DNA from: Leptoclinus maculatus
Lineage: Eukaryota; Chordata; Actinopteri; Perciformes; Stichaeidae
Length of the DNA stretch: 64,000 bases
NCBI GenBank assembly: GCA_032191485.1
Contig: JAVDOI010000006.1
Coordinates: 14,718,240-14,782,239, forward strand
Direction: 5' to 3'
Shown piece by piece: positions 13,317 through 25,472 of this stretch; position 1 is the first letter of the stretch, and each line of letters starts with the position of its first letter. The notes beneath the pieces are model-generated. The model was not told the origin of the DNA. It saw only the letters and a program-made list of their open reading frames with translations, and made no database searches. The position numbers were made by a program, and so were the translations under genes.

Positions 13317-16300
13317 ATGACAGTCGGGAGGAGCAGTTCTGTCACCTTGGTTTGTCTCGGGGTCTCTTTATTCCTCGTCGGTCCGTGTCAGTCGGGCTGT
13401 CGGGAAACAGGTCTATGTTGCACCGGCCGGGACCCGTCATGCATCAGCAAAGGATGGAGGTCCGACCGGTCCTATGGCCCCTGCTACTGCGACCAAGCCT
13501 GTGTCTCCACTCTGGACTGCTGCCACGACTATGAGACAGCCTGCCCAGGTGTGTTCGTGCTGGCAAGAAAACTTCTGTTTATCAAATATAATAAATTCAA
13601 TGTACTCTATTACAGAACATTGTAATGTTGATATTAGTGAGACTGACTTTTTTGTTTTGTTTTGTTTTGTTTTGAATTCTTAAGCTATCATATAGCCTTA
13701 CACCATTAAAACCAACCTAACCATTACATTACATCATTATATTATTATTTCGTATTAAAAGCCAAATTTGTTGTGGAACTCTGGGTGGCTTAGAGAAATG
13801 TTAATAGTGAGGCTGTCATATTTACTGGAGGTCTACGATGTCGCTGAAATGTTCTGATTTGTTGACATTAACCTGAGAAGTTACAACTGGTTGTGTTTGT
13901 TCCTCAGCTGCATGTGCTCTGTCTCTTCTCCCTCAGCGCTGTCCTGTGTGGTGAGTGAGTGGACGGAGTGGTCAGGCTGTGCTGAGCCCTGCAGGGCCAC
14001 AGTCCGCAGGCGGAGCAGGACGATCCTGCAGGAGCCACTCAACGCAGGCAGACCCTGTCCCAATCTGGAGGAGCAAGCCGGCTGCGCAGAGTACTGGTCC
14101 CAGCGAGGGAACTGTCACAACCCACTTGGTGAGAAAAAATATAGACGGATCCTTCCGCACATCTGCGTGATCATCACATTATTCTCTGACACTCGGTGGA
14201 ATAACTTAATCCTGTTATCTAGTCCACCTGAAGACAGCAGAATTTGTGACGGTGAAAGTTATTAAGAATAAATATCGCTTGGTATAGCAAGGTTATTCAA
14301 AAGATTAATAAAGATTATTGATTAAGCAATATCACATCTGAAGTTAATAGCTGGAACAGACTCTTACTTGTTAACTGACCTGTAAAAGACAATTAAATAA
14401 TACTGAAAACCAAATATATCCCTTTATACACCCACTAATGATTAAGAAGATCATTTCACATCTAATTCTGGTATTCAAAAAACAGAGTCACATGCAAAAC
14501 AAGGGATTTGTTTTAATTACGGCCTTGTTGTCATTTTAGATATATGTCAACATTGTTAGACTGTAGAAATTTAGACTCAGTGAATACAAAAGTTCTGATA
14601 ATCCTACATGTGCTGTCTTTAATCATTTCATTAATATTTTTCATCATAATATATGCTGCAGTGGCAATGAAGCACGTAGTAAGAAGAGCAGAAATACAGA
14701 TTTTAACAACCCATTATGTTCTATTACCTGTTTCTTGTTCTGATGTATGTTTTGATGTAAACGAGTGATAGTGGGATACGGATGCACGGGGTCTTAAGAC
14801 ATATGTAGTAGTTCAAGGAGTATCATTTAAAACCATCTGATGAAACACATGGGTAAATCTGTTTCTTCTAGCTTCCCATGCTGTTTCACAGCAGAGAATC
14901 TTACTTTCAAGAACATTTTCCTGCAGCATGCTCATTTAAAAGGTATTAGGTACTGCAACATATGGTCGCATTGTAATGTTCTCATCATGGATGCTCCCTC
15001 TCTGCAGTCCCAGCACTGATTATCACGGGAGGCTATGGCAACGCCAGGAAGAAAAGAGACATCCCTGACAGCAGCGACATTATAGGGTAACAAGTTCTGA
15101 CTGTTTTTTTTGCCTTTGATATGTTCTCATGTATTGTCAATATGCATTTACTCAGAATTTTGGTTTGTGTGTGTGTTTGTGTAAAATAGGTATTGTGTCC
15201 AGTTTCAGTTGACCTCTCTGACTAAAGGATGCCAGCAGAGTTCGGGCCCACACACCCGGTGGATGCAGCACCTGAGGGAGGGGCACCATGTGTGTGTCGA
15301 GTGCCAGCCGCCAGCTCTTGCTGCTGGACAGACGCATTGTGCCGGAGACGGAGAGGAAAATGAAGAGGGCAGGTAACAATGCAAAGAATGGAGAATTTTT
15401 TTTCACCATGATTGGAAAATTACAAAATAAAGCTATGTTTGTCAGCTAACATTTTTTAATTCATAAACCCTCACAAATTTAAGTTTGTGTTGTTCAGGAC
15501 ATGTTAATGACCAGAAGAGATAGATAATGTATTTTGTTTTTAAAGCCCAGCGAAGGGTTTATTCAACCATGAAATTAGATCTTCTCCCCTAACTCTCCAC
15601 AAACAAAACAAATGATCCCAGAACGTTGAACTGTTCCTTTAAGGATATACTAGTAGTAGGATAACTGTAGCCCATAAAATGCAAACCTAAAAAATTGCTA
15701 ATTTTCTGTAATTGCATCGCTACAGAAACAATGATTACACCATATGAACTCTTTGCAATTGACCATGTCGTTTTTGAGAGCAGTCCATTTACAGACATAA
15801 CTTAAAGGTGCTCAGTGGAGTTTTCTTGTAAACAAATAAAAGTTATGTTTACATTCAGTGTGTCTCACCAATACACATTGCGTGGATCCCTGACAAAAGT
15901 GATGAATGCACTTCCTTCCTCATAAAATCTTTGCGAAGCTGATTTTCCATTGTTTACACCCATGTTTACTAGTAGGAAGTCTTCTTCTTTTATGCTTTTA
16001 TTTTATGCATCGCTGCATTACCAGCACCAGTAGATTCGTGGAATAATGGGAATCCATTGCCATGAATGTCTATGGTGTGCATGTGGCATGCACGTGACAA
16101 ATAAAATGGGGATCCACTCTTAGCAAACTGCTCCATAGCGTTACTAGAGGTAACACAAGGAACATTTTATTCCAAATCACATTCAACCTAACTTTAACCC
16201 TAACCAGATCTACAGGACACACATTGTTGCACTGCGTAGACAGAAGGTCTTAGTATCTGCAAAAATCTAGCTTGTATAACACTGTTCTACCTTTTTCTGA

Positions 16301-16613
16301 CACATTAGCTGTGTCTGTATTTTAAGAGGTGCATCTATGGATAGACTACCGATGTGTCGATCAGTTGCGTTGGATCTCTCAGATCTGATCAGTTAACAGT
16401 GATGACTACCACTAGATGGCACCATTGTTTATCTCTTGGATTTAAAGAGAAATCGTGTGACCACTAACTCCTTCCTCCTTCCATGATTCCAGCAGAAGAC
16501 AGTCTCTCCAGTGGCAGGCGGTGGGAAACCCTCGATGCAGGGGTGTGTGGAGGCGTGTGGGGAGGCTGGAGGCCTGTTCCTGCCCAACAGCCCACAGCTT
16601 CCTCTTTATCTAA
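13317..16613 (+). CDS. sbspon: Somatomedin B and thrombospondin type-1 domain protein (SBSPON-like)
   Basis: Secreted extracellular-matrix-type protein whose molecular role is poorly known. Coding exons: 13317-13548, 13937-14128, 15008-15086, 15190-15372, 16493-16613; 268 aa, close to the human length of 264. A signal peptide covers about residues 1-27 (hydrophobic core VTLVCLGVSLFLVG). The somatomedin-B domain (28-77) has the cysteine pattern C, CC, C, CYC, C, CC, C and the DCCHDYETAC end. The TSP1 repeat (about 80-140) has WTEWSGC and CRATVRRRSR. A conserved C-terminal cysteine domain contains TRWMQHLREGHHVCVECQPP and ends CSCPTAHSFLFI, nearly as in human. The final exon is identified by similarity and phase. 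A basic RKKR site lies at 155-158. The ATG at 13317 follows a short upstream ORF. It is inferred to be the duplicate of the 8q13 SBSPON. Confidence 0.9.
13649..13674. repeat. (TTTTG)n tract
   Basis: Five or so TTTTG units in sbspon-like intron 1. Confidence 0.9.
14129..15007 (+). other. sbspon-like intron 2
   Basis: About 0.9 kb between GTGAGA and TGCAG splice sites. AT-rich, with no coding content or repeat that I recognise. Confidence 0.6.
15373..16492 (+). other. sbspon-like intron 4 with a dispersed-repeat remnant
   Basis: About 1.1 kb. The part from roughly 15795 to 16190 resembles a repeat I know from many fish genomes (ttaaaggtgctcagtggag start; a ctccatagcgttactagag segment near the end). 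The family is recalled from general knowledge, not searched. Confidence 0.45.
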
Positions 16614-17502
16614 CCTCTTCCTCTACATGTTTACTCAGACTTGTGTTTAAAGAACAATCTGCCAGAAAATTAAATACTGGCCACAATGCAATGCTCCTTT
16701 GTGCTTTCTTCTCCAGATTAGTGCAAGTACATGTAAACATTGTATTAATGTGGCTGAATTTGTTCCAATGAAAATCCTATTTCTTAATCAGAATATAATA
16801 CATTTATTGTCCTTACTGCTCAACAAAAGCTTTAATATTACATATTCCTGTTTCGTTTTGCATTAAAAACTGCAAATTACCAGTAAAATAATAGTCAGAA
16901 ATCCCTAATCAAAATGTAAAGTGATTTGATTTATTTCATTTTAGTCATCCAAGGGAAATGTTGCTTGTCTTAAGAAATAGAAATATCTTCGAACATAGAG
17001 ACACTTTTTTTTTTACGTGACAAGTACTGGCTCTGTGTGAATCACAACCAGTCACAACGCCAAAGTTACAACATGCACTGAACAATAGAACATTTATACA
17101 GAAACAACAGCATAGAAAGTCAACAGGTAAAAATGAGTTTTGTTTTTTTACAAAACAGACAGCCTCGGGACCTACAAACAACATTGTATAAGAGCTGGCT
17201 AAGGACGTTCAAATATCTTTTTTCAATTCCCTGGAAACAGTGTACTTTATAAAGACTGATGGCTTAGGCAAGGTTGGGGTCAATTTCACTGAGAGCTTAA
17301 AATGTAGAAAAAAATATAGTTTGTGTTTTTAATTTGTACTCGGTTTTAATTAGTCTCATGCTCTAATACTGGTTCCTTTTATTGTGTCATGTGTGATGTG
17401 TGTTTTACTCCATCACGGTATCCTGAACCGACCCCAACCCTGTAATACAGTGTAATATTATATAATAATATAGTATGTGGAATTGGGCTATACTTGCTAA
17501 AG

Positions 17503-17590
17503 CAGTGGTTCCCACTGGGTTTGGAAAGTACCACATCCTTGAAAAGGTTCCTATGGGGTTCTAACAGAAAATAAAAAAGACCTGAACCTC
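17503..17590 (+). mobile_element. hAT-like transposon end (remnant)
   Basis: Begins gcagtggttcccactgggt, like the terminal repeats of many vertebrate hAT elements (CAGTGGTTCTCAACC type). Similar starts occur at 45383 and 47902. Only the end is recognisable; no transposase. Confidence 0.4.
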
Positions 17591-18159
17591 TTAACATTTA
17601 AATTTAGCAGCTAGAGTGACAATCAAGTTTGAATAAAAGTTACAAAAAATGCATTTACAGTACAGTTGGGAGCCTTGATATTGAAATGTTTGAGAATCTG
17701 TGCTATTCATCTTAGTTTGTGTCAATAAATGAGAGATAAAACAAATCACCTGATTGTGTTTTCTTCATAAAGCATGATGGTTTAGTCCTTTGAATTACGC
17801 TACAAGGATCTCTTTTAGACGATTGGCTCCCTTGGAAATGGAGGGTTGTAAAATGCCCAAATGGAATAAAAGCAAGGATGACTTGAAAAAATAAATGAAT
17901 ATTTTGTTTTGAATTATGGTGGTACCATGTCACAGTATCACAGTCATGTATGAAATCACAATGTTTCTTTTGCACTACCTTATCTAAAAGCTTAAGATTA
18001 TCGATACTAGTTTCAGGATTTCTGTGTGTATGCTCATGGGTGGGTATTTGCGTAGTATTTGCCCATAACACATTTCAGTTATCTAAAATAATACGTGCTG
18101 TCTGTTCATGGAATATTGATTGTCATCATTATTGAAGATATTTCAGTGGAACATGGTCC

Positions 18160-18310
18160 TTGGGGGTGGAAGTAATGAAATACATTTACTCTCATTACTG
18201 TAACAAAGTAGTATTTTGTGATTTCTTTTTTAAAAATCGGTAATTTTACTTTTACTTAAGTAGCCTAACCAACTATTTATCACAAGTAATGTACTACATT
18301 TCAAGTCGCT
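18160..18310. repeat. Dispersed fish repeat, tttacttttacttaagtag type
   Basis: Contains the tract ttactcattactgtaacaaagta-like and ttttacttttacttaagta. A related tail, acttttacttgagtacaatt, lies at about 19258-19310, and the two may be ends of one disrupted element. Recognised from memory of fish genomes. Confidence 0.4.
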
Positions 18311-18425
18311 TCCCTTACAGGGTAATAACAAAAGTCACATGATGAAGTCCTGATAGACTGTGCGAGACAGGAACAGAATATCAGATACATCAGCAGCTGC
18401 AGCAGAGAGGAAGCGGCAGGTGTGT

Positions 18426-18474
18426 CTGCGGCTACAGGTGAGCCTGCGGCTACAGGTGAGCCTGCGGCTGCAGG
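18426..18474 (+). repeat. 18-bp tandem repeat
   Basis: Unit ctgcggctacaggtgagc occurs twice exactly (18426-18443, 18444-18461), followed by a partial third copy to 18474. It is GC-richer than its surroundings. Confidence 0.9.
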
Positions 18475-20047
18475 AGGGCGGAGCTCCAGAAAGGAGATGC
18501 TCCGGAAATGATGACCATATAAATGTTTGCGTTCACCGGGCCTGATGCACGGGTCATGGCCTGGGGCTAGCACTTCAATCACAATCCAATTAGGGATCAC
18601 ATGGGCTGTGTTTATAATTAGCATTGTAACATTACCTAGGCATAGTTTAAACATTGTTGCATCTATCTTAATGACTAATTGAATGCAACATCCGGCAAGC
18701 ACGCTATTTGATACCGGCTAACATACCAAATGCTAACATGGCGGACTCCCCAGAGGTGATTTAGATCTGCGCTCACTGAGGAACTTTTATTTTCTGTCTG
18801 CCTGATGTGACGGTATACCCTCTTCCATTGCAAAACAATAGCGCGTTGGGACCGAGTAGACTGGTTACACGTTGTTGCCTATCAACGTGGTTGCCTGTGC
18901 GCGCTTTACGGTGTGCAAGAACTGTGCAGTCTCTCCTTTCCTGTTTATATTGTTTAACGTTACATGTCTACATTGTCTGCTTTAGTGGTGTTTTATTCTA
19001 CTACGTGGTGTCCATAGCTCGTTTTATTTATTGTCGATCCTTTTTTGTCGAATTGTCTTGAGTTTTGTTTCCTCTCTTGTAAGGCTATATCAAGGAAGGC
19101 AGTTGTATATTCATATAATTAATAATAATTTGTATGCAGAGTCTGCAGAGTGCCATTTGTTGGTTTGGACATAAGAGGTATTCTTGCTGATGTTGTATAA
19201 GTTGACATTTAATGCAATCTACATAGCCTTATCGTGTTTAGAATATATATTTATACCAGTACTTTTACTTGAGTACAATTACTCTAGTACTCTTTCTACC
19301 TCTGTGTACTATAGAAAACCTAAATGATGGGACAGAAGCTCAAATGTTGCTCCATGAGAGGTTGTGTGATCTGAAATTTAATTTAATTTCTTTGACTGAT
19401 TAAATAGAATCAGAAGGACACGTCTGACTGAAATGTGTTTCTTTACAACTTAAGAAAACATTTTGAAATGGACATTTCGGTGTGACAGGGTAAAAAACAG
19501 ATGTTGGCATACATTGGCCGGGACTTTTCATAAGATAAAGATAAATATGCAGTGAAAAGTTAATCAGGACCTAACATCCAACTGATCTTTGAACCAAATG
19601 TTTCTCTTGTTGAGACTTACGTTGTCTAACCAAAAGAAAATGAAATGTAACAGACAAAGTTTGCATGTACATGTTTTCGTTGTATAATTTACCTGTGCCA
19701 CTTCCACCCTGTAAAGTCATATGAAGATGTTTATTGTGGGAATAATTAATAATCTAATATTAGCAGATGTGCAACATAGGACAATGATTAGATATTTCTC
19801 TTAAATAAAAAAAAAGGAACGTTGTGTTGAAGCTGCATACAATTAATTTATCATCGGCTCAAACATCCATCCGTGCCTAATTACATGATGTGTGTTAAGA
19901 TCCATAAAATGTGCCTCCCCTCTTTTCAGCAGTAAATTAACCTGCACTTTAAAAATAAAGTAATCTTAATATCTCATATCATTAGATTTGCAATTTGTTT
20001 TACAGTTGCATGTTCGTCAGAACTGCAGATAGAATATGGGACAGGTT

Positions 20048-20067
20048 CCCCCCCCCCCCCCCCCCCC
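20048..20067. repeat. Poly-C run
   Basis: Twenty C in a row; the length may be affected by sequencing error. Confidence 0.9.
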
Positions 20068-22597
20068 GACATGCAGCTCATTCTTTCCCATTAAGCGGCA
20101 GCGACACCGCTCTAATGCCCTGGCTTCACTGCTGTCTCACACACACGCTTCCCTCTGCCTCTCACAGTCATTGCTATTCCTTTCACACCTCAGCTCCTCT
20201 CACTATGGGAGAGCAATATGAAATGGTTCAACTCTGTGATTAAAACAGGAAATGAAATCAGGGTTTGTGATTAGACTCTTAACAACAACACCAAAATACA
20301 TATGTCGATCATCTTCTTTTGACTAACATTTTACTCAACACCTATATTTATACTAGTGCAATGAACTCTATTATTTGTGTCTTTCACCATTATACTTGTG
20401 CCAGGAAGCTTTTACAGTCTTTGATTTTCTTTGAGAATTGGTTTTGTCGGCGGTGAGGTTCTTCTTCATGTCTTGTTAACATTAGAGAAAGTTATTATGA
20501 TTTAAGACGTACCTGCTCCTGAATTGTTTTAAGATATTACAAAAATGTTGTAGCTTCACATTCAAAATGAGATTTCAAGGGGTTGAGGGAGGAACAGTGC
20601 GTTCTTAACACATTATCCTAACTCTGCTTATATTGGCTTGGTCTATGAAGTCAATCCTAATATATGATTTAATTCACATTTATTTTTAAGGTTGGGACTA
20701 TGGTTAAAATACAGCACTTCTGTCCCTCTATGTTCTGTGTATGGTAATTCATGTAATATGTTCAATTATCAGTGATATGTAAGACTGTTTCTCTTTGCTA
20801 TGTCAGAATATAAACAGATAATAGAGAATGCATTCAGGGGACTTGTAGTATTTATGAAATGCTACAGAGATTTTAGACATTAACATAACAACGTACAAGG
20901 TCCTTACATCATAATGTTACTTTTACACAGTACTCATAAATATGCACAGTGAGGAGTGGCTCTGCTAACATGTGACTGCATACTGTCAATTAATGGGCAC
21001 ATGCCTATGTGTGTGTTCTTGTACTGTATATGTGTTGAACATACGTTACATGCAATCAGACCTTCCCGCCCCAATTAACAAACCGTTGCTGAGCTGTTGC
21101 CAGCCTTTGACAACAGCTGCTGTCACCATGGAAACTAAGTGTATATGTATCCTGAACATTGTCTTTCATACCTGTATCTTTAGTGGGTGTGTGTGCTCAT
21201 GCATTGGTTTCATTAGGCCAGGCATTTACAACTGATTCATGGTAAAGTTAACCTGGCGGTGTGTATATTTAGTGCCATTAAAGTTTATTTTGATGATTAA
21301 AGGAACAAAGACGAGATGGAAATCTCCCCTGCTATAAATACACGTATATTCCATTATCTGAGAGTGTGATCCCTTTGGACGCTTTCGTGTTGGTCAAAGG
21401 GAGGCCAATGCATGCTAAACAGCTGTTACTGAAATCTAAACTTTATGTCAGTAAACATATATGGTAAACATAAAAAAAAAAAAAGATATTAATTTTTTAA
21501 AAACGTCTCATGTTTTTGTATGTTGACCGGTTGGGTGCATGCATGCTTCATAAATGTGCGCTTTATGCAGCTATCAAGCTTATTACCTCTGGCTCTTATC
21601 TTATATTAGCCCATATCAAAAATTCTTGGTCCACTACCATCCCTTAAAAAATTATACTGAGGTGCAAAAACAATATTCACTGGTCGAGATTTGAAAGTAT
21701 TGGCCATTCTCACCATGACATGATAACATGGGGGGGGGGGATAGCAAAATACTGTTTAAGAAAGAGCACTCCTTCTAATGGATGATTGGCTAGAGCCTCC
21801 AATAACTGTAGCCTCTGTGCCAAGACATTGAACCTTACACAGGATTACTCTTCACATATGACACAGCAGACTAGCAAATCACACATTTCTATAATTAACT
21901 TTCTCTTATCTAGGCTATATAAAAATAAATCAGGTAAGACAATCTCAAGAGTGTATAGGACTTACCATTAGTTCACCCATCAACATTCACACACACACGC
22001 TTACAGTATATGCAGATATTCACACCCCTACAAATGTAAATGACTAAGGCCAGTTTTGGGAATGGAGGGCACAAGTAAGTAGCTTATAGGCTTCTAGGTC
22101 CTCTCCTGTATCTCCATGACTACAAAATTAATTGGGACTCAGTTATGGGATAGTGGGCAGCTGGGATTTTTTTTCCCTAGAGAGTTTAGAGAAATCCCCC
22201 AGCCGCTAAAACCATCATTCAGTTTGGTTACACCAGTTATAACCACGTGTCAATTTCTCTGGTGACTCTGCTTTCCACGTGGATCTCTGAACAGACCCGT
22301 TGGCTACCTGGGAGTGCTTTTGTTTTGTGTAATACCACTATCAGGAATGAGTTGAAGGAGGGGCAGTGACATTCTCCAAATTCGAAGTGTTTTTCTCCCA
22401 GAGTATTCACTACACATGTTGACCCTGAGCTTAGTGCCCAATGGCATGCTCAGGTAATTTGTGAAATGTTTCGGTGAGACCCTTTGTCTCTCTCGCTTCT
22501 TTTTTCTCTGTCTTATAGAGTGTTTTAAGTTTGTCTGGTGTCTCCATCACAAACACTCTGGCCCCATTTTCCTGTTTATTTCTGCTGCACTTGTACT

Positions 22598-24520
22598 TCA
22601 GAGGTTTTTATCCAAAGTATTTTGACGCCCCCTCTCAACCTTTGGTCTTCGTGCCATCTCAGGTCCTACGTGATTCTCATGAGCCACCCCACGAATCCCT
22701 TCAATGGGGAATAGACAGTTCTGGCCTAGCATTTTCTGGGCTGCTTCTAAATGGTTGCAGCCTTTCTGATAATTGATGCTAAGGCTTCGTTTTGGGCTTG
22801 AACCAGCCAAAAGACGCTCTGAGGGACTGACATCGGAGATGTCGCGGAGGTGCTCGTCATCATCTGTATCAGCGTCGATGTATTTGCTGATGGAGGAGTC
22901 GTGAAAGGTGAAGACAGTTGCTGCGAGGGTAGTGCTCTCTGGGGACTTTGGTGGAGTTCTGCTGCTGGCAGTGGTGTAAACAGAAACTTCAGGGCTTAAT
23001 AGAGACTGGTCTGACATGACTGAGCTGTCTGAGAGAGGGGACGGGCCTGACCCCCCGTCGCTGTGACAGCCTCCTTTGGGGATAAGGCTTTTTGAGGAGT
23101 TGCCAGAAAAGAAGAATCTCCGTGTGTTCTCTGTGCACGAGGGCTTTGTGATAGACACAGGAGTCAGAATAGGCTCACGCTCCCAGAAGTATTTTTGGCC
23201 TGATTTTGCACTACCGTGCTGGGAGAAAGCTGGAGCCGGACTGTGGGAGAACCGGTTGCTTTCTTGAAGACCAAGTTCCATTGCTGGACTATGGGGGTAG
23301 CGTGGATTCTCCTGGAAGTCTGTAGCACAACTGATATAACTGTCTATGCTGGACAAGCTTTTCATGTCCCCCACTCCTTCTCTGGCTCCTATAGGTGGCC
23401 CGTGATCTTGGATGGCCCCCAGCTCTATCTCATCCCTCTGTTTGCTAATTCTGGAGCCCCTTTCTTTAGCATTGAGGTTTGGCTGGGATTGTGTCATGGC
23501 CATCTGGTTGTACATCTCCTCGAGCTTCTGAACATTTAGCCTCTGGGGACTGGTGGCTCCGGCCTCGTTGGGAGAGCCTAGCTCCTGGGCGTTGAAGGAG
23601 CGGTTTGAGCTTGTCTCTGATGCAGCCCTCTTGGGGGTCCATTTCCAACGGTTTGGAGAGAGATGGTTGTCATGGGGCCTCTCAGTCTTCTCTACCACCA
23701 CATCCATCAGTTCTGCACTACGAGCAAATGCTTCCTTCAAGTTCATTGAGACAATGCTACCATTTCTCTTTGCCCTCTCTAGGGCCTCTCTTCGCTTAAG
23801 TGCTTTTTCCTGCCTCTTCTGCTCCTTGTAGAATTCAGAAAAGTTATTTACAATAATGGGAATTGGTAGGGCAATCACAAGCACTCCAGCTATGCAGCAT
23901 AAACCCCCCACTATCTTTCCCAGTAGAGTTTTTGGGTAAATATCTCCGTAACCTACTGTGGTCATAGTAATAGTAGCCCACCAGAAAGAAGCTGGAATGC
24001 TTTTAAACTTTGTATCCTCCTCATCCTTCTCAGCAAAGAACACAAGACTGGAGAAGATCATGATGCCCATGGCTAGGAAAAGAATAAGCAGGCCCAGCTC
24101 ATTGTAACTCCTCCTAAGAGTGAAGCCTAGAGACTGAAGACCTGTGGAGTGACGAGCCAGCTTCAGAATACGTAGGATACGCATGATACGAAAAATCTGA
24201 ACCACGCGGCGGACATTCTGAAATTGCAGTACACTCTTGTTGGATTCTGTCAAGAAGATGGTGACGTAGTATGGCAAGATGGCCAACAGGTCAATGACGT
24301 TCAGAGGACCCTTAAAGAACTTCCACTTGTTGGGGGAGGAGAGGAAGCGAAGAAGGTACTCCATGGTAAACCAGGCAATACATACAGCTTCCACATGGGC
24401 CAGTTGTGGGTTGTCTGAAGACTGGCCAAACTCATCCGTGTCCTGCAGCTCTGGAAGGGTGTTCAGAGACAAGGCAATGGTGGATAGCACGATGAAGAGG
24501 ATGGAGATAATGGCCAGGAT
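22598..24520 (-). CDS. kcnb1: kcnb1 coding exon 2: Kv2.1 membrane domain and C-terminus
   Basis: Second of two coding exons (residues 193-832) of the delayed-rectifier channel Kv2.1, which sets repolarisation in neurons and endocrine cells and forms ER-plasma membrane junctions. S1 begins at about 193. The S4 voltage sensor has RRVVQIFRIMRILRILKLARH at 296-316 with regularly spaced arginines. The selectivity filter is TVGYGD at 380-385 and the S6 hinge PIPI is at about 412. The C-terminal clustering motif SLSSIDSYISCATDF (about 580-594), the Kv2 serine-rich segment that binds VAP proteins, is kept. The acceptor at 24521-24522 joins in phase to exon 1. The C-terminus (YTTASSRTPPKSPES, YIDADTDDDEHL) matches KCNB1 rather than KCNB2, and neighbours stau1 and ptgis agree. 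Length is 832 aa against 858 in human. Confidence 0.97.
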   Translation of the reverse strand: MLAIISILFIVLSTIALSLNTLPELQDTDEFGQSSDNPQLAHVEAVCIAWFTMEYLLRFLSSPNKWKFFKGPLNVIDLLAILPYYVTIFLTESNKSVLQFQNVRRVVQIFRIMRILRILKLARHSTGLQSLGFTLRRSYNELGLLILFLAMGIMIFSSLVFFAEKDEEDTKFKSIPASFWWATITMTTVGYGDIYPKTLLGKIVGGLCCIAGVLVIALPIPIIVNNFSEFYKEQKRQEKALKRREALERAKRNGSIVSMNLKEAFARSAELMDVVVEKTERPHDNHLSPNRWKWTPKRAASETSSNRSFNAQELGSPNEAGATSPQRLNVQKLEEMYNQMAMTQSQPNLNAKERGSRISKQRDEIELGAIQDHGPPIGAREGVGDMKSLSSIDSYISCATDFQENPRYPHSPAMELGLQESNRFSHSPAPAFSQHGSAKSGQKYFWEREPILTPVSITKPSCTENTRRFFFSGNSSKSLIPKGGCHSDGGSGPSPLSDSSVMSDQSLLSPEVSVYTTASSRTPPKSPESTTLAATVFTFHDSSISKYIDADTDDDEHLRDISDVSPSERLLAGSSPKRSLSINYQKGCNHLEAAQKMLGQNCLFPIEGIRGVAHENHVGPEMARRPKVERGRQNTLDKNL

Positions 24521-25328
24521 CTGAAAGAAAAATGAATGAAAATTATATTAGTAAGGCTTGCAGGATCAGGGAATTACTTATTAAAACCAGATATCATATG
24601 TATTTAAGCATAAATTCCTTATTCTGAGCTTAAAATACAATAACTACACATTTCGTATATTTTAAATGGGTTTTGAATCGAGAAAGAAAGTGTTAATAAT
24701 AATTCCAATAACCTTACAGTCTAAAAACTTCAATAAACCTGAGTGTGAAGTGTGTCGTTGGCTCTGACCACTTATTCATTCATGACTTTTATCAGGGTTA
24801 TTCACATGAGCAAGTGATAAAATAGTGCTAAACCACCAACCGATAAACAAAAGCAAGAGCATCACAGAATGCATTGTAGCTTGTTGAAAATCTCTTACAA
24901 TGTCTCCAATTGTCCGTTATTTAGTAAATGACATAAAACTCTTCTTTTTGGGTAGATTTTTTAGTTTTTAGAAATAAAATGTAAGGATGTTTCCATATTA
25001 AAAAAAGTCTGCAGCCATGTGGCTGTACTTAGGCACAGCTAATGATGGAGCATGGATGTCTGAATACCATGGCGATACATTTAATAGATGTTGATTCAGG
25101 TTACACTTGAATTGTAATTCCTCTTAATTTTGAAGATGTCTTTACCAAGTTGTTTGTGTACGATTTGTTTTAAAAACTAAACCTGCAGTGGCACCACCAT
25201 AACATAAAAATGAATATGCAGTAGTCACATAGGAACAGAATATCTCCAGAATCCATTGCACTAGATGATGGCTGATTCATCTTACAAAGTACAGAGAACT
25301 GGGGAGTTTGTCAGAAAACAGCACCCTA

Positions 25329-25472
<144 letters not shown>

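Larger units (their letters stand above)
16614..22597. other. Intergenic region between sbspon-like and kcnb1
   Basis: About 6 kb holding the 3' end of the sbspon-like transcript and, on the minus strand, the 3' untranslated region of kcnb1. No gene is visible. It contains repeat remnants (17503-17590, 18160-18310, 19245-19310), an 18-bp tandem repeat (18426-18474), a run of 20 C (20048-20067) and a G run at 21731-21740. Most of the rest is AT-rich without recognisable structure. Confidence 0.6.
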
